From: Lepus europaeus
Lineage: Eukaryota; Chordata; Mammalia; Lagomorpha; Leporidae
NCBI RefSeq assembly: GCF_033115175.1
Contig: NC_084834.1
Span: 11,691,294-11,755,293, forward strand
Direction: 5' to 3'
Length of the DNA stretch: 64,000 nucleotides
Of the stretch, positions 60,101-64,000 are shown piece after piece (the first letter of the stretch is position 1; each line of letters starts with the position of its first letter). The position numbers and the translations under genes are program-made. The notes below the pieces were generated by a model. It did not search any database. It saw only the letters and a list, made by a program, of their open reading frames with translations, and was not told the origin of the DNA.

Positions 60101-61564
60101 TAAAGTTTTATGGAAACGCAGCCACCCGCCTTCTTTCTGCTGGCTCTGGCTGTTCCACGGAGCTGCAGCGGAAGCCCGGAGGCTCACAAAGGCTGCGCCA
60201 GTTCCCTCAGGCCCATCCCAGCCCACGGGGCGCTCTGCAGAGCCGGGCCTCTGCCAGGGGACTCCCTGTCTGTCGACCCCGGTTCCCTGAGAGCTCTTTG
60301 GAAAGGCACAGTCTTGGAGTGTTTCACTGGCTCCGCTTGGTGAGGTCAAACCCTCTGGAGCCAGAAGTAACGTGTCTCCCAAATGCCCACCCGGATGATC
60401 CCGTGAGAGGCCAGAGTCGGGAAAATCAAGTCAGCACGGCCCGGGAAGCGGCTCTGAGGGGCTCCCCGAGCAGCGTGGCGGCCGGGAGGGAGGAGCACAC
60501 GCCGAGCATGCCGTGTGGCTGCAGCACTCCGTGGTTCCGCCAAGCGTGATGTCGTGTGGCGCTCCGTGGTTCCGCTGGCCACGGGCCTAGAGAGCAGGAC
60601 GCCGGCCCCTCCCAGACTCACTGAGCTCTGACTTCTTGCAGCCATGTCCAAGTCGGCCGTGAAGATATCCCTGGACCTGCTCTCCAACCCCCTCTGTGAG
60701 CAGGACCAGGACTTCCTGAACATGGCGACAGCCCTGGACACAGCCATGAAGCGGATGGACGCCTTCAACCAGGAGAAGGTGACTGCCGCCTCCTCCCCTC
60801 CCTGGCCGCAGAGAGCCCTTCGCAGGGCCACCTCTGCCCTTTGAGACCCTGTACCACAAGCCCATACCTGCTTGCCCCAGTCTCCTCCGCTTTGGCACTG
60901 GTGGCTCCCCACGGCTCCCATGAGGGACACCCGTGGTGGCTCGGCACACCCAGAGCCCCCCAGTTCTCTCAGCCACCAGGCCACCGCCCCCGCTGCCGAG
61001 CAAGGCCCTGACAAGCCTTGGTGCACGGCAGGCAGCAGAACCAGGCCCGCCCTGGGACGGGACGGTGCAGCGCCCTGTGCCCTCGCTGCTTCCTGGCCAC
61101 CATCTCTGCCTCACTCGGGCGCTCCAGGGACCCCTGCCAGGTCTCCCTCTTCCGAGGGGACGCAGCCTCGTCCTCTCAGGAGGCATCTGCCTACCCCTGT
61201 CGTGTTGTTTGGAAAGGCGGGGGGACAGAGATCCACTGTCTGCTGCTTCGTTCCCCCAAATGAACACCACATCCAGGTCTGGGCCAGGCCAGAACCAGGA
61301 GTTCGCAGCTCCATCCAGGTCTCCCTTGTGGGTGTCAGGGCCCAAGCGCTTGAGCCATCTGCTGCCTCCCAGGATGCAATGGCCAGAAACTGGATCGGCG
61401 TTGGGGCAGCCAGGCCTCGAACCAGCGCCTCACTAGGGGATGCCGGAGTCCTGCGCAGAGGCTCAGCCACCGCACCTGCTCCTTGCCCCAGGTTTGATGT
61501 CGTCTGTTCTTGGCTTTTGACAGGTGAACCAGATCCAAAAGACTGTGATTGAACCCTTAAAAAA
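27134..61564 (+). CDS. BIN3: BIN3, bridging integrator 3, BAR-domain protein (exons 1-6, 3' end outside window)
   Basis: The join 27134-27141, 50107-50155, 55059-55099, 55462-55523, 60642-60778, 61524-61564 gives 338 nt: residues 1-112 plus two bases. Every junction is GT-AG and keeps frame. The product begins [14 protein letters not shown] and continues [18 protein letters not shown] and [16 protein letters not shown], matching my memory of human BIN3 (253 residues) with few substitutions (for example KK for RR after EEQT). Nearly all of it belongs to the N-terminal half of a BAR domain, the antiparallel coiled-coil module that dimerises and binds curved membranes. Unlike BIN1, the family member BIN3 has only the BAR domain. 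Known role: cytoplasmic; needed for actin organisation, complements fission yeast hob3, promotes Rac1/Cdc42 activity in muscle cells. The C-terminal exons lie beyond 64000. Confidence 0.96.
28193..28200 (+). promoter_or_regulatory. TATA-box-like sequence (TATAAAAA) in BIN3 intron 1
   Basis: GTCTATAAAAAGGAAC lies about 1 kb downstream of BIN3 exon 1 in repeat-free DNA. It could mark a minor downstream promoter; no first exon with a coding start is evident. Confidence 0.2.
30157..30410 (-). mobile_element. Old CSINE-like copy, minus strand
   Basis: CCATCTGCTGGTTCACTCTC and GGAGCCAGGAGCTGAACCCAG identify it. It belongs to a different subtype with TCCCAGGGTCTCCATTGGTG in place of the usual CATTAGCAG segment. 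Confidence 0.7.
31345..31645 (-). mobile_element. CSINE, minus strand, with target-site duplication
   Basis: AGATTTATTTATTTATTTGA tail and typical core. Flanked by GTCATGGCGAATTTT (31331-31345) and GTCATGGCTAATTTT (about 31646-31660), a one-mismatch duplication. Confidence 0.9.
32041..32275. repeat. GC-rich minisatellite, about 11 copies of a 20-24 bp unit
   Basis: A unit close to GGGACTGAGCGCGCCCCCAG recurs about every 20-24 bp with drift (GACTGTCCATGCCCCCAGG and others). Flanking DNA is unique. It gives a repetitive Pro/Gly/Ser open frame on the minus strand that has no sign of being a gene. Confidence 0.9.
32926..33214 (-). mobile_element. Old CSINE-like copy, minus strand
   Basis: TTGTTTATTTGAGAGACAGAG tail, CCATCTGTTGGTTTGCTCCC, AGCCAGGAATCGAACCCAGG and a degraded head. 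Same older subtype as the copy near 30.2 kb. Confidence 0.75.
33322..33628 (+). mobile_element. CSINE
   Basis: GACCAGTGTCGTGGCCTAATG head, CATCCCATATTGGCACTGG, tail GATAAATAAATAAACCTTTT. Confidence 0.85.
34325..34440 (-). repeat. MIR relic
   Basis: CCTGAGACCCGAGGAGGTTAGG, TAACTCGGGCAAGGTCTCC, GGCAGAGCCAGGC is the minus-strand MIR core. Confidence 0.65.
34975..35004. repeat. (CCTGGC)n short tandem repeat
   Basis: About five hexamer units in GC-rich intron 1 sequence. Confidence 0.8.
35515..35710. promoter_or_regulatory. Candidate conserved non-coding element in BIN3 intron 1
   Basis: An A/T-richer island in GC-rich intron with no repeat match, containing CTGTTTGAAAAAGTATATTTG and CATCATGCTGCTAATGGAG. 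Its unique character and sharp composition boundaries suggest constraint, but I have no alignment. Confidence 0.25.
37017..37322 (+). mobile_element. CSINE
   Basis: GTGCCGGTGCTGGGGTGCAG head, GGGGAGTGAACC, CAAATAAATCGATCTTTA12 tail. Confidence 0.9.
37927..38222 (+). mobile_element. Old CSINE-like copy
   Basis: GACGTCTGGCTGAGCAGTAAAG head, CTTCCTGCTAATGTAGACCC, ATTTGGGGAGAGTGAAC and an (AAT)n tail. Older subtype. It sits directly before the L1 homology that begins near 38225. Confidence 0.7.
38225..40257 (+). mobile_element. Old L1 (L1M-type) 3' part: ORF2 end and 3' UTR, split by a SINE
   Basis: From 38225 the DNA follows the end of L1 ORF2 (AAATTAATCTATAAAT, AAGCTACAGTCATTCA, GGAAAGGAATAGTCTTTTTC), is interrupted at 38895-39240, and resumes (GAGAAAATATTTGCCAAATC, GGGACTTGTCC, AATGGGCAAAGGAG, TTAGTCATTAGGGAGCTGCA, CACTTTGGAAAACAATCTGG). 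It ends near CCAATAAGGCTGTCACTTAAA, like an L1 3' UTR. Frameshifts and stops are frequent, so no functional product is possible. Identification is by recalled L1 consensus; the subfamily is not assigned. Confidence 0.85.
38896..39220 (+). mobile_element. CSINE inserted in L1 sequence
   Basis: GGGCCGGCGCTGTGGCACAG head and AAATAAATAAATAAATCTTT tail, nearly full length and young. It splits L1 ORF2-type sequence. The flanks are an 11-bp inverted rather than direct repeat. Confidence 0.92.
40881..41209 (-). mobile_element. CSINE, minus strand
   Basis: AAAGATTTATTTATATGAAAG tail, (AG)n, CACAACACTGGCCCC head. Flanks TTGGGGGAATTTT and TTGGGGAAAATTT look like an imperfect target duplication. Confidence 0.92.
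41215..41920. other. Unclassified A/T-rich segment
   Basis: A/T-rich intronic DNA between two SINEs with no open frame of interest. It may be the 5' continuation of the HAL1/L1-like relic or another old transposon, but I could not match it. Confidence 0.3.
41922..42244 (-). mobile_element. CSINE, minus strand
   Basis: T17, then AATTATTTATTTATTTGAAAG, core, and CACCACACCAGCCCC head. Flanks GTTTGTTCTTTTT and ATTTGTTCTTTTT are a likely target duplication. Confidence 0.92.
42700..43420 (+). mobile_element. HAL1/L1-like ORF1-region relic
   Basis: A/T-rich DNA with strings typical of L1/HAL1 first-ORF sequence, such as GAGACTATAAAGAGAAG, GAAAATTTAGAAAAAG and TTTTATACCCAGCCAGACTATC. It has several in-frame stops. 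Assignment to HAL1 rather than L1 is tentative. Confidence 0.5.
44711..44798 (+). mobile_element. CSINE 5' part, interrupted
   Basis: Head GGGTGTTGTGGTACAGCAGG up to CCCAGTCACTCC, where a minus-strand SINE interrupts it. The rest resumes at about 45146. Confidence 0.8.
44799..45145 (-). mobile_element. CSINE inserted in another SINE, minus strand
   Basis: T-rich start, (GATT)n variant of the tail, TTTCAAAGGCAGAGTTAGGG, and a head ending TGCAATGCCGACCCC. Confidence 0.88.
45146..45390 (+). mobile_element. CSINE 3' part, resumed after interruption
   Basis: Begins CAGCTGCTCCACGTCTGATC, which repeats the interruption point (CAGTCACTCC), and ends TTTCAAATAAAATTTTTTT. Confidence 0.8.
45927..46233 (-). 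mobile_element. CSINE, minus strand
   Basis: TTTTGTTTGAAAGAATTGGAG tail, TTCACTCCCCCAAATGGCTG, head CACCACACAAAACCC. Confidence 0.88.
47057..47404 (+). mobile_element. CSINE with 14-bp target duplication
   Basis: GGGCCGGTGTTGTGGTGTAG head and AAATAAATAAATAAATCTTT tail. Flanked by AAAACGGGCGTCAG (about 47043-47056) and AAAATGGGCATCAG (47405-47418); both differences are CpG-decay type. Confidence 0.93.
47850..48161 (-). mobile_element. CSINE, minus strand
   Basis: TATTTATTTATTTGAAAGGC tail, core, CTACACCACAGCTCCGGCTCC head. Confidence 0.92.
48190..48370 (+). repeat. MIR-like relic
   Basis: AAGAGCATGACCTGTGAGTGG, TCACTGAACCTCTCTCTGCTT and ACAATGAGAGGTTGAACCAGG follow a plus-strand MIR/MIR3 layout. 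Confidence 0.55.
48800..49020. promoter_or_regulatory. Candidate intronic enhancer in BIN3 intron 1
   Basis: An A/T-richer, repeat-free segment packed with recognisable sites: FOX (TGTTTAC, 48824-48830), HNF1/homeo-type GGTTAAC (48862-48868), GGGTTAACAATAAACA (48888-48903), AP-1 TGACTCA (48937-48943), GATA-type TTATC (48983-48987), GGTTAATTATACC (48991-49003) and an RFX half-site TAGCAAC (49012-49018). SINEs are absent from 48.2 to 52.8 kb. Enhancer activity is inferred from motif density only. Confidence 0.45.
49290..49440 (-). repeat. MIR-like relic
   Basis: TTACAAAGTAGGAAGTGAAGC, AGAGCGGCTGGGCTAGCGCTTGAC fit a diverged minus-strand MIR. Confidence 0.4.
50107..50155 (+). CDS. BIN3: BIN3 coding exon 2
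   Basis: Acceptor TTTCTCTTGTAG, donor ACA|GTGAGT. Codes for the rest of Trp3 and [16 protein letters not shown]. The basic segment at this point precedes the first BAR helix. Confidence 0.95.
51590..51720 (+). repeat. MIR-like relic
   Basis: TGTGACCCTGGGTGAGGTCCTC, AGCCTCTGTGAGCTGTGG and ATGAGATGACAGTAGTAACTG fit a plus-strand MIR. Confidence 0.5.
52790..53127 (-). mobile_element. CSINE, distinct subtype, minus strand
   Basis: (TTTA)n tail with TTGTTTGCACAGACAGAG, then the subtype mark CGGCGCCCCGACCGGGACTA. Flanks CCTGTTCATTCATTCATTTA and CCTGTTCATTCATTTA are the likely target duplication, inside an L2-like relic. Confidence 0.92.
53128..53230. repeat. L2-like relic
   Basis: TTCATTCATTTAACACATACTG, CTGTGTGCCAGGGCCTGACC, TAGGCACTGCGGCTGGAGCAG follow the L2 3' end. 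Part of it was duplicated at the SINE insertion before it. Confidence 0.6.
54190..54452 (+). mobile_element. Degraded CSINE-like copy
   Basis: GCTCCTGCTTCCTGATACAG, CCACCGCATGGGAGACCTGG, GCACTTGGGGACTGAATGAAC and an A12 end. The head is not recognisable. Confidence 0.6.
55059..55099 (+). CDS. BIN3: BIN3 coding exon 3
   Basis: Acceptor TTTTGTTACAG, donor CA|GTGAGT. Codes for [13 protein letters not shown] and two bases of the next Gln, the start of BAR helix 1 with its charged heptad pattern. Confidence 0.95.
55100..55461 (+). other. BIN3: BIN3 intron 3 (362 nt)
   Basis: Short intron without recognisable repeats. Confidence 0.9.
55462..55523 (+). CDS. BIN3: BIN3 coding exon 4
   Basis: Acceptor CCTTGCAG, donor G|GTAGGT. 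Codes for [20 protein letters not shown], amphipathic helix 1 of the BAR domain. It is only 362 nt downstream of exon 3. Confidence 0.95.
55826..56092 (+). mobile_element. Old CSINE-like copy
   Basis: GGGCGAGTGGCCCAGGGGTC head, TTCCTGCTAATGCGTCCC, CCTGTGGGAGACAGATGGAG, (CT)n-rich end. Confidence 0.65.
57406..57617 (-). mobile_element. 5'-truncated CSINE, minus strand
   Basis: GACAGTGTGAGAGACAGAGAG to GGCCACAGCAGAGAGCTC, lacking the head. Flanks TTTCAGAGAAATTTTTTT and TTTCAGAGAATTTTTTC show the target duplication, so it inserted already truncated. Confidence 0.9.
58060..58274 (+). mobile_element. Old CSINE-like copy, interrupted near its 3' end
   Basis: CCCAGCTTCCTGCACGTGCAC, GGTGTTGGGGAGTGAACCAG and CTCTCCACCTTTC, where a younger minus-strand SINE interrupts. 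CTCCACCTTTCAAATTTTAAA resumes at about 58617. Confidence 0.7.
58275..58617 (-). mobile_element. CSINE inserted in an older SINE, minus strand
   Basis: T15, TTTTTGACAGGCAGAGTGGAC, the CGGCGCCCCAACCGGGACTA subtype mark, and a GCGCCGGCC head. Target duplication TCCACCTTTC on both sides. Confidence 0.92.
58745..59281 (-). other. Unidentified antisense ORF with paired CxxC motifs in BIN3 intron 4
   Basis: A 178-codon frame on the minus strand carries CPEC at 59090-59101 and CAEC at 59045-59056, spaced as in a zinc ribbon (CPEC-x10-CAEC), followed by FQPVAYVRG. The region is CpG-richer than the rest of the intron. Immediately after the stop, the minus strand has two A13 runs (58721-58733 and 58702-58714), like the tail of a retrocopied mRNA. 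No AATAAA is seen and no parent gene is recognised. Alternatively the T-runs are SINE debris, or on the plus strand a pyrimidine tract ending in TTCTTCCAG forms a strong cryptic splice acceptor. Coding status is unproven. Confidence 0.35.
59298..59607 (+). mobile_element. CSINE
   Basis: GGGGCTGGCCCCATGGCCCAG head, tail TTTCAAATAAATAAATATTT. Flanks GGACCTCCCAG and GGACCTCTCAG are the likely target duplication. Confidence 0.88.
60642..60778 (+). CDS. BIN3: BIN3 coding exon 5
   Basis: Acceptor ACTTCTTGCAG, donor GAGAAG|GTGACT. Completes Ala and codes for [16 protein letters not shown] through MDAFNQEK. It ends on a codon boundary (297 coding nt so far). Confidence 0.96.
60779..61523 (+). other. 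BIN3: BIN3 intron 5 (745 nt)
   Basis: Its second half is an old minus-strand SINE (about 61200-61488) that ends only about 35 nt before the exon 6 acceptor. Confidence 0.85.
61200..61488 (-). mobile_element. Old CSINE-like copy, minus strand
   Basis: GTTTGGAAAGGCGGGGGGACAG, TCTGCTGCTTCGTTCCCCC, GCCTCGAACCAGCGCC and a degraded head. It ends about 35 nt before BIN3 exon 6. Confidence 0.7.
61524..61564 (+). CDS. BIN3: BIN3 coding exon 6
   Basis: Acceptor GCTTTTGACAG, donor AAAAA|GTGAGT. Codes for [13 protein letters not shown] plus two bases. The next exon should start with G to complete Lys; it is not in the window. A run of 21 G lies 82 nt after the donor. Confidence 0.94.
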
Positions 61565-64000
61565 GTGAGTAAGCTGCGGGACCACCCACTGCCAGCACCC
61601 CAGATTCCCTGGGAAACTTGACACGGAGGCTGCCGCCTGCAGGCCCGGGGGGGGGGGGGGGGGGGGGATGGTCCTGGCAGCCCCAGGGCAGCCCAGGGGC
61701 ACGGCCGAGCCCTGCACAGCAGCCCCGGTGCTGGTCCGAGGGCCATCTGGCCGTGTGCCCCGTGGCTTCTGGCTGGATGGAACTAGCAGAGATCTTGGCC
61801 AGCCCTCAGCGGACATGAGCAAGGCCTTTCATCTCGGCCGGATCGGGAGTGCAGCTGCCTGCAGCTCTCGGCCTGGGACGTGTGGGGGCGGCCGCACATG
61901 GAGAAGGGAGCGGCCGCCAGGGCCCTGCCGGGGAAGGTTCCCTAACTGGTGACCTGAGGGGTCAGGAATTCTTGTGTGAGACTCACCTTGTGTCAGGGCA
62001 GGCCCTGGTCGTGATCAGTCAGGCTATTCCCTGGGTCCCCCCGGGGTGAGGGGCACAGGCCGGGGGCCAGCCTTGAAGCTCCCGCGACCGCGTCTCCTTG
62101 CCTGGCCTCTCCCCAGCGCTCTGACCTAGAAAGGCGCCTGCCCAGCCCAGCAGCTGCGCGCTATTACCTCTCCTGCGGTGGTCCCTGGCAGCGCCTCGCC
62201 GGCCGGGGACTGAGGCTCCGCTTAATTAGTGCTAGGCCTGGCCCGGGGCCCGGAGGGGAATGAGGAGAGCGGTTTTTGATCCTCCGGCCCCTGGTGTCTG
62301 GGGTGGTTGAGAGCCGTGCGTTCCGCGTGCAGGCTCCAGGCGCGGGGTTAGGAGAGGGCCCTGCCGGCCTCCACGAGCTCCTCACGCCAGGCCGACAGCG
62401 CAGCCTTGGCCCGGGCCCACCTGCCACAGGGAAGGGGCTGCTCCTGCCCGTCCTGCCCCGGACCTGCACCACTGCCGCCCGGCACCCTGGGCACCCGAGT
62501 GCTCGCTGTTGTCTGTCCTGGACTGAGCCGGGTGGGAAGGACACAGGCCGAGCAGAGCCTGCCCACCAGGAGCTCTGCTGTGCCAGGACCAAGGGCCCAC
62601 TGTCAGTCACAGATGGCGCCCCCGGCACCCACGGTTGGCAGAGTGAGGCGGGGGACACCAGCCCAGAACTGGGGAGCTGACTTGCTGTCTTGATTTCACA
62701 ACCAGCGAGGCGGCCTTGAAATCCATCCCTGGTTTCTGGAGCCAAATGGAGACACCTCGGGGGCAGCCCACCACCTGCCAGGAAGGTGTGGGCGGGGCTG
62801 AGGGGGCGGCGCCGTCTCCACAGCAGATCCGCTGACCTCCTGCCCGGTGCCCCGCCAGCCTGTGCAGTGCCCCCGACCACATGAAACCCCACTGCCTGTC
62901 GCCTCCTCCCCATTTGCTCCCTCGTGCCAAGAGCACAGCTCCCAGGGACCCCGGCACCGGAAACAGGAAACTGCAGCTTTCCTGTCCTCTGATGAAGATC
63001 AGGGCCACATGGCTGCGCCGCCCCCGGCCTCCCCCAGGGCTCGGCCCCTAATCCCCAGCCCCGGGCCCTTCCACGTGCTGTGTCGGACGGGGATGCTTTC
63101 AATTTCCCTTTCCTGGTGGGTGGCAGATCCCGGCTGCGGGGGCGCAGGGCGAGGAATGGCAGGCATCCCCTGCTCGGCCCCTGCCCTCCTCCCTCCTCCC
63201 TCCTCCCTCCTCCCTCTCCCACTCCGGCCCCTCGCTTCCCAGGGCAGCCAGCTTGGTATTGAACCTGAGGTTGAGCCCTGAGGAGGGCCTGTTGGGCCAG
63301 CTGCCCCCCAACCCTGAGATAAGCGTGAGGCAGACCTTAGGGGCTCACAGCCGGGCTCCGGGAAACCCAGCCTGCGGTGCCTGGCCCCACCTCATCTGTG
63401 GAGGGAGCTGTGCCAAACGCTCTTAGCACGAGGGCTGCGGTGGGCAGGGGGAGGTGGGGGCTGCGCAGGGCAGAGAGCAGGGTGCCCCTGGGCCCTGGTG
63501 CTCCCCTGAGGCAGGCAGACCAGTGGGAGCACAGGCTGGGCGCCTTGGGGACTCCAGCGGGGACTGGTGTAGGGTCCCCAGGGCAGAGGAAGTCCCCGCT
63601 GTCAGAATGGCTCCCCGGGCCCCTCCTGGGGCTGCAGAGCGGAGAACCGGGCCCCGTGCCTTAGGGGGGCAGTGGGGAGAGCCAGGGCTGCCCTCTCCCC
63701 CTCTGTCAGGAGCTCTGCCCTACCTGAGGGTGGCGCCCCCTGGCTGTAGCAGGATGTGATACCTGTCCCGAGCTTCCGGGTGCTGCCGTGGGAGAGGCCT
63801 CTGGGGCACCCTTTCCACTGCAGCCACGCCCGCCCCGGCCCCCCCCCCCTCCCCGGGACAGGTGCTCTCGGCTCCAGGAGGCTGACTAGGAGGAGCTCTG
63901 GTTAGGTGTCCTGCAAACACAGCCAGCCGGAAGTCCCCAGCCAGCTCTGCCCTGTGCCTGTGCCTGCACTGTGGTTTCCTTCCTAGGCCGACAGGCCCCT
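61565..64000 (+). other. BIN3: Start of BIN3 intron 6 (partial)
   Basis: GC-rich sequence with a G21 run (61647-61667) and a (CTCCTCC)-type run near 63185-63220. No further BIN3 exon and no SINE is recognised up to the window end. The minus-strand open frame 62164-63222 is likely a GC artefact. Confidence 0.6.
61647..61667 (+). repeat. G21 homopolymer downstream of BIN3 exon 6
   Basis: Twenty-one consecutive G on the transcribed-RNA sense strand, 82 nt after the exon 6 donor. Length in the assembly may be inaccurate. Confidence 0.9.

Larger units (their letters stand above)
55524..60641 (+). other. BIN3: BIN3 intron 4 (5,118 nt)
   Basis: Contains four or five SINE copies, one nested in another, and an unidentified antisense ORF with two CxxC pairs at about 58.7-59.3 kb. 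The segment 59.6-60.64 kb before exon 5 has no clear repeat apart from an old TTTTATGGAAACGCAGCC string near 60.1 kb. Confidence 0.85.

Noticed and set aside
60096-60130. AATAAAGTTTTATGGAAACGCAGCC string as a poly(A) signal of a hidden gene
   Set aside because: A TTTTATTGGAACACAGCCA-type string is common in an old mammalian interspersed repeat; no upstream coding region supports a gene end.
62164-63222. Minus-strand open frame of 352 codons in BIN3 intron 6
   Set aside because: GC-driven open frame with Gly/Pro/Arg-rich sequence, no domain, no promoter or splice context.

Overview
This is mammalian nuclear DNA, most likely European rabbit (Oryctolagus cuniculus) or a close lagomorph. The window carries about thirty copies or fragments of a tRNA-derived SINE of the rabbit C-repeat (CSINE) type, recognisable by a GGCCGGxGCTGTGG-like head, a Pol III B-box core (GGTTCGAGTCC), a TCCATCTGCTGGTTCAC-type segment (minus strand view) and an AAATAAATAAATCTTT tail. 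Only two protein-coding genes are supported, both on the + strand.

Region 1 (1-3.2 kb) is intergenic sequence rich in SINEs. Region 2 (about 3.2-16.9 kb) is a 13.7 kb block with no recognisable SINE and holds the immediate-early transcription factor gene EGR3: a long CpG island (about 3.8-9.3 kb), a compact promoter with CRE-like sites, a perfect CArG box and a TATA-like box, a 5' UTR with two CGG/GGC repeats and two upstream ORFs, two coding exons (6669-6825 and 8213-9222) encoding a complete 388-residue protein, and a long 3' UTR ending near 11.65 kb. Region 3 (about 11.7-26.9 kb) is intergenic with SINEs, MIR/L2 relics and a few motif clusters.

Region 4 (26.9 kb to the end) is the 5' part of BIN3, a BAR-domain protein gene. 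It has a TATA-less CpG-island promoter, an exon 1 that encodes only Met-Ser and two bases of Trp, a 23 kb intron 1, and small exons 2-6 (49, 41, 62, 137 and 41 nt) ending at 61564. Together they give residues 1-112; the remaining exons lie beyond 64000. The EGR3-BIN3 tandem order matches my recollection of human 8p21. Intron 1 contains many SINEs, an old L1 interrupted by a SINE, a HAL1/L1-like fragment, a GC-rich minisatellite and an SINE-free motif-dense element near 48.9 kb that looks like an enhancer. Intron 4 contains an unidentified antisense ORF with paired CxxC motifs.

The two genes are neighbours but not known to share a pathway: EGR3 is a nuclear DNA-binding regulator induced by growth factor, synaptic or antigen-receptor signals, and BIN3 is a cytoplasmic regulator of actin and membranes. 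I see no prokaryote-type system, CRISPR array or intact viral gene. The most unusual items are the EGR3 upstream ORF whose stop codon overlaps the main start (ATGA), the SINE-free block around EGR3, the BIN3 intron 1 motif cluster, the antisense CxxC ORF in intron 4, and an inverted 11-bp flank around a SINE inserted in L1.
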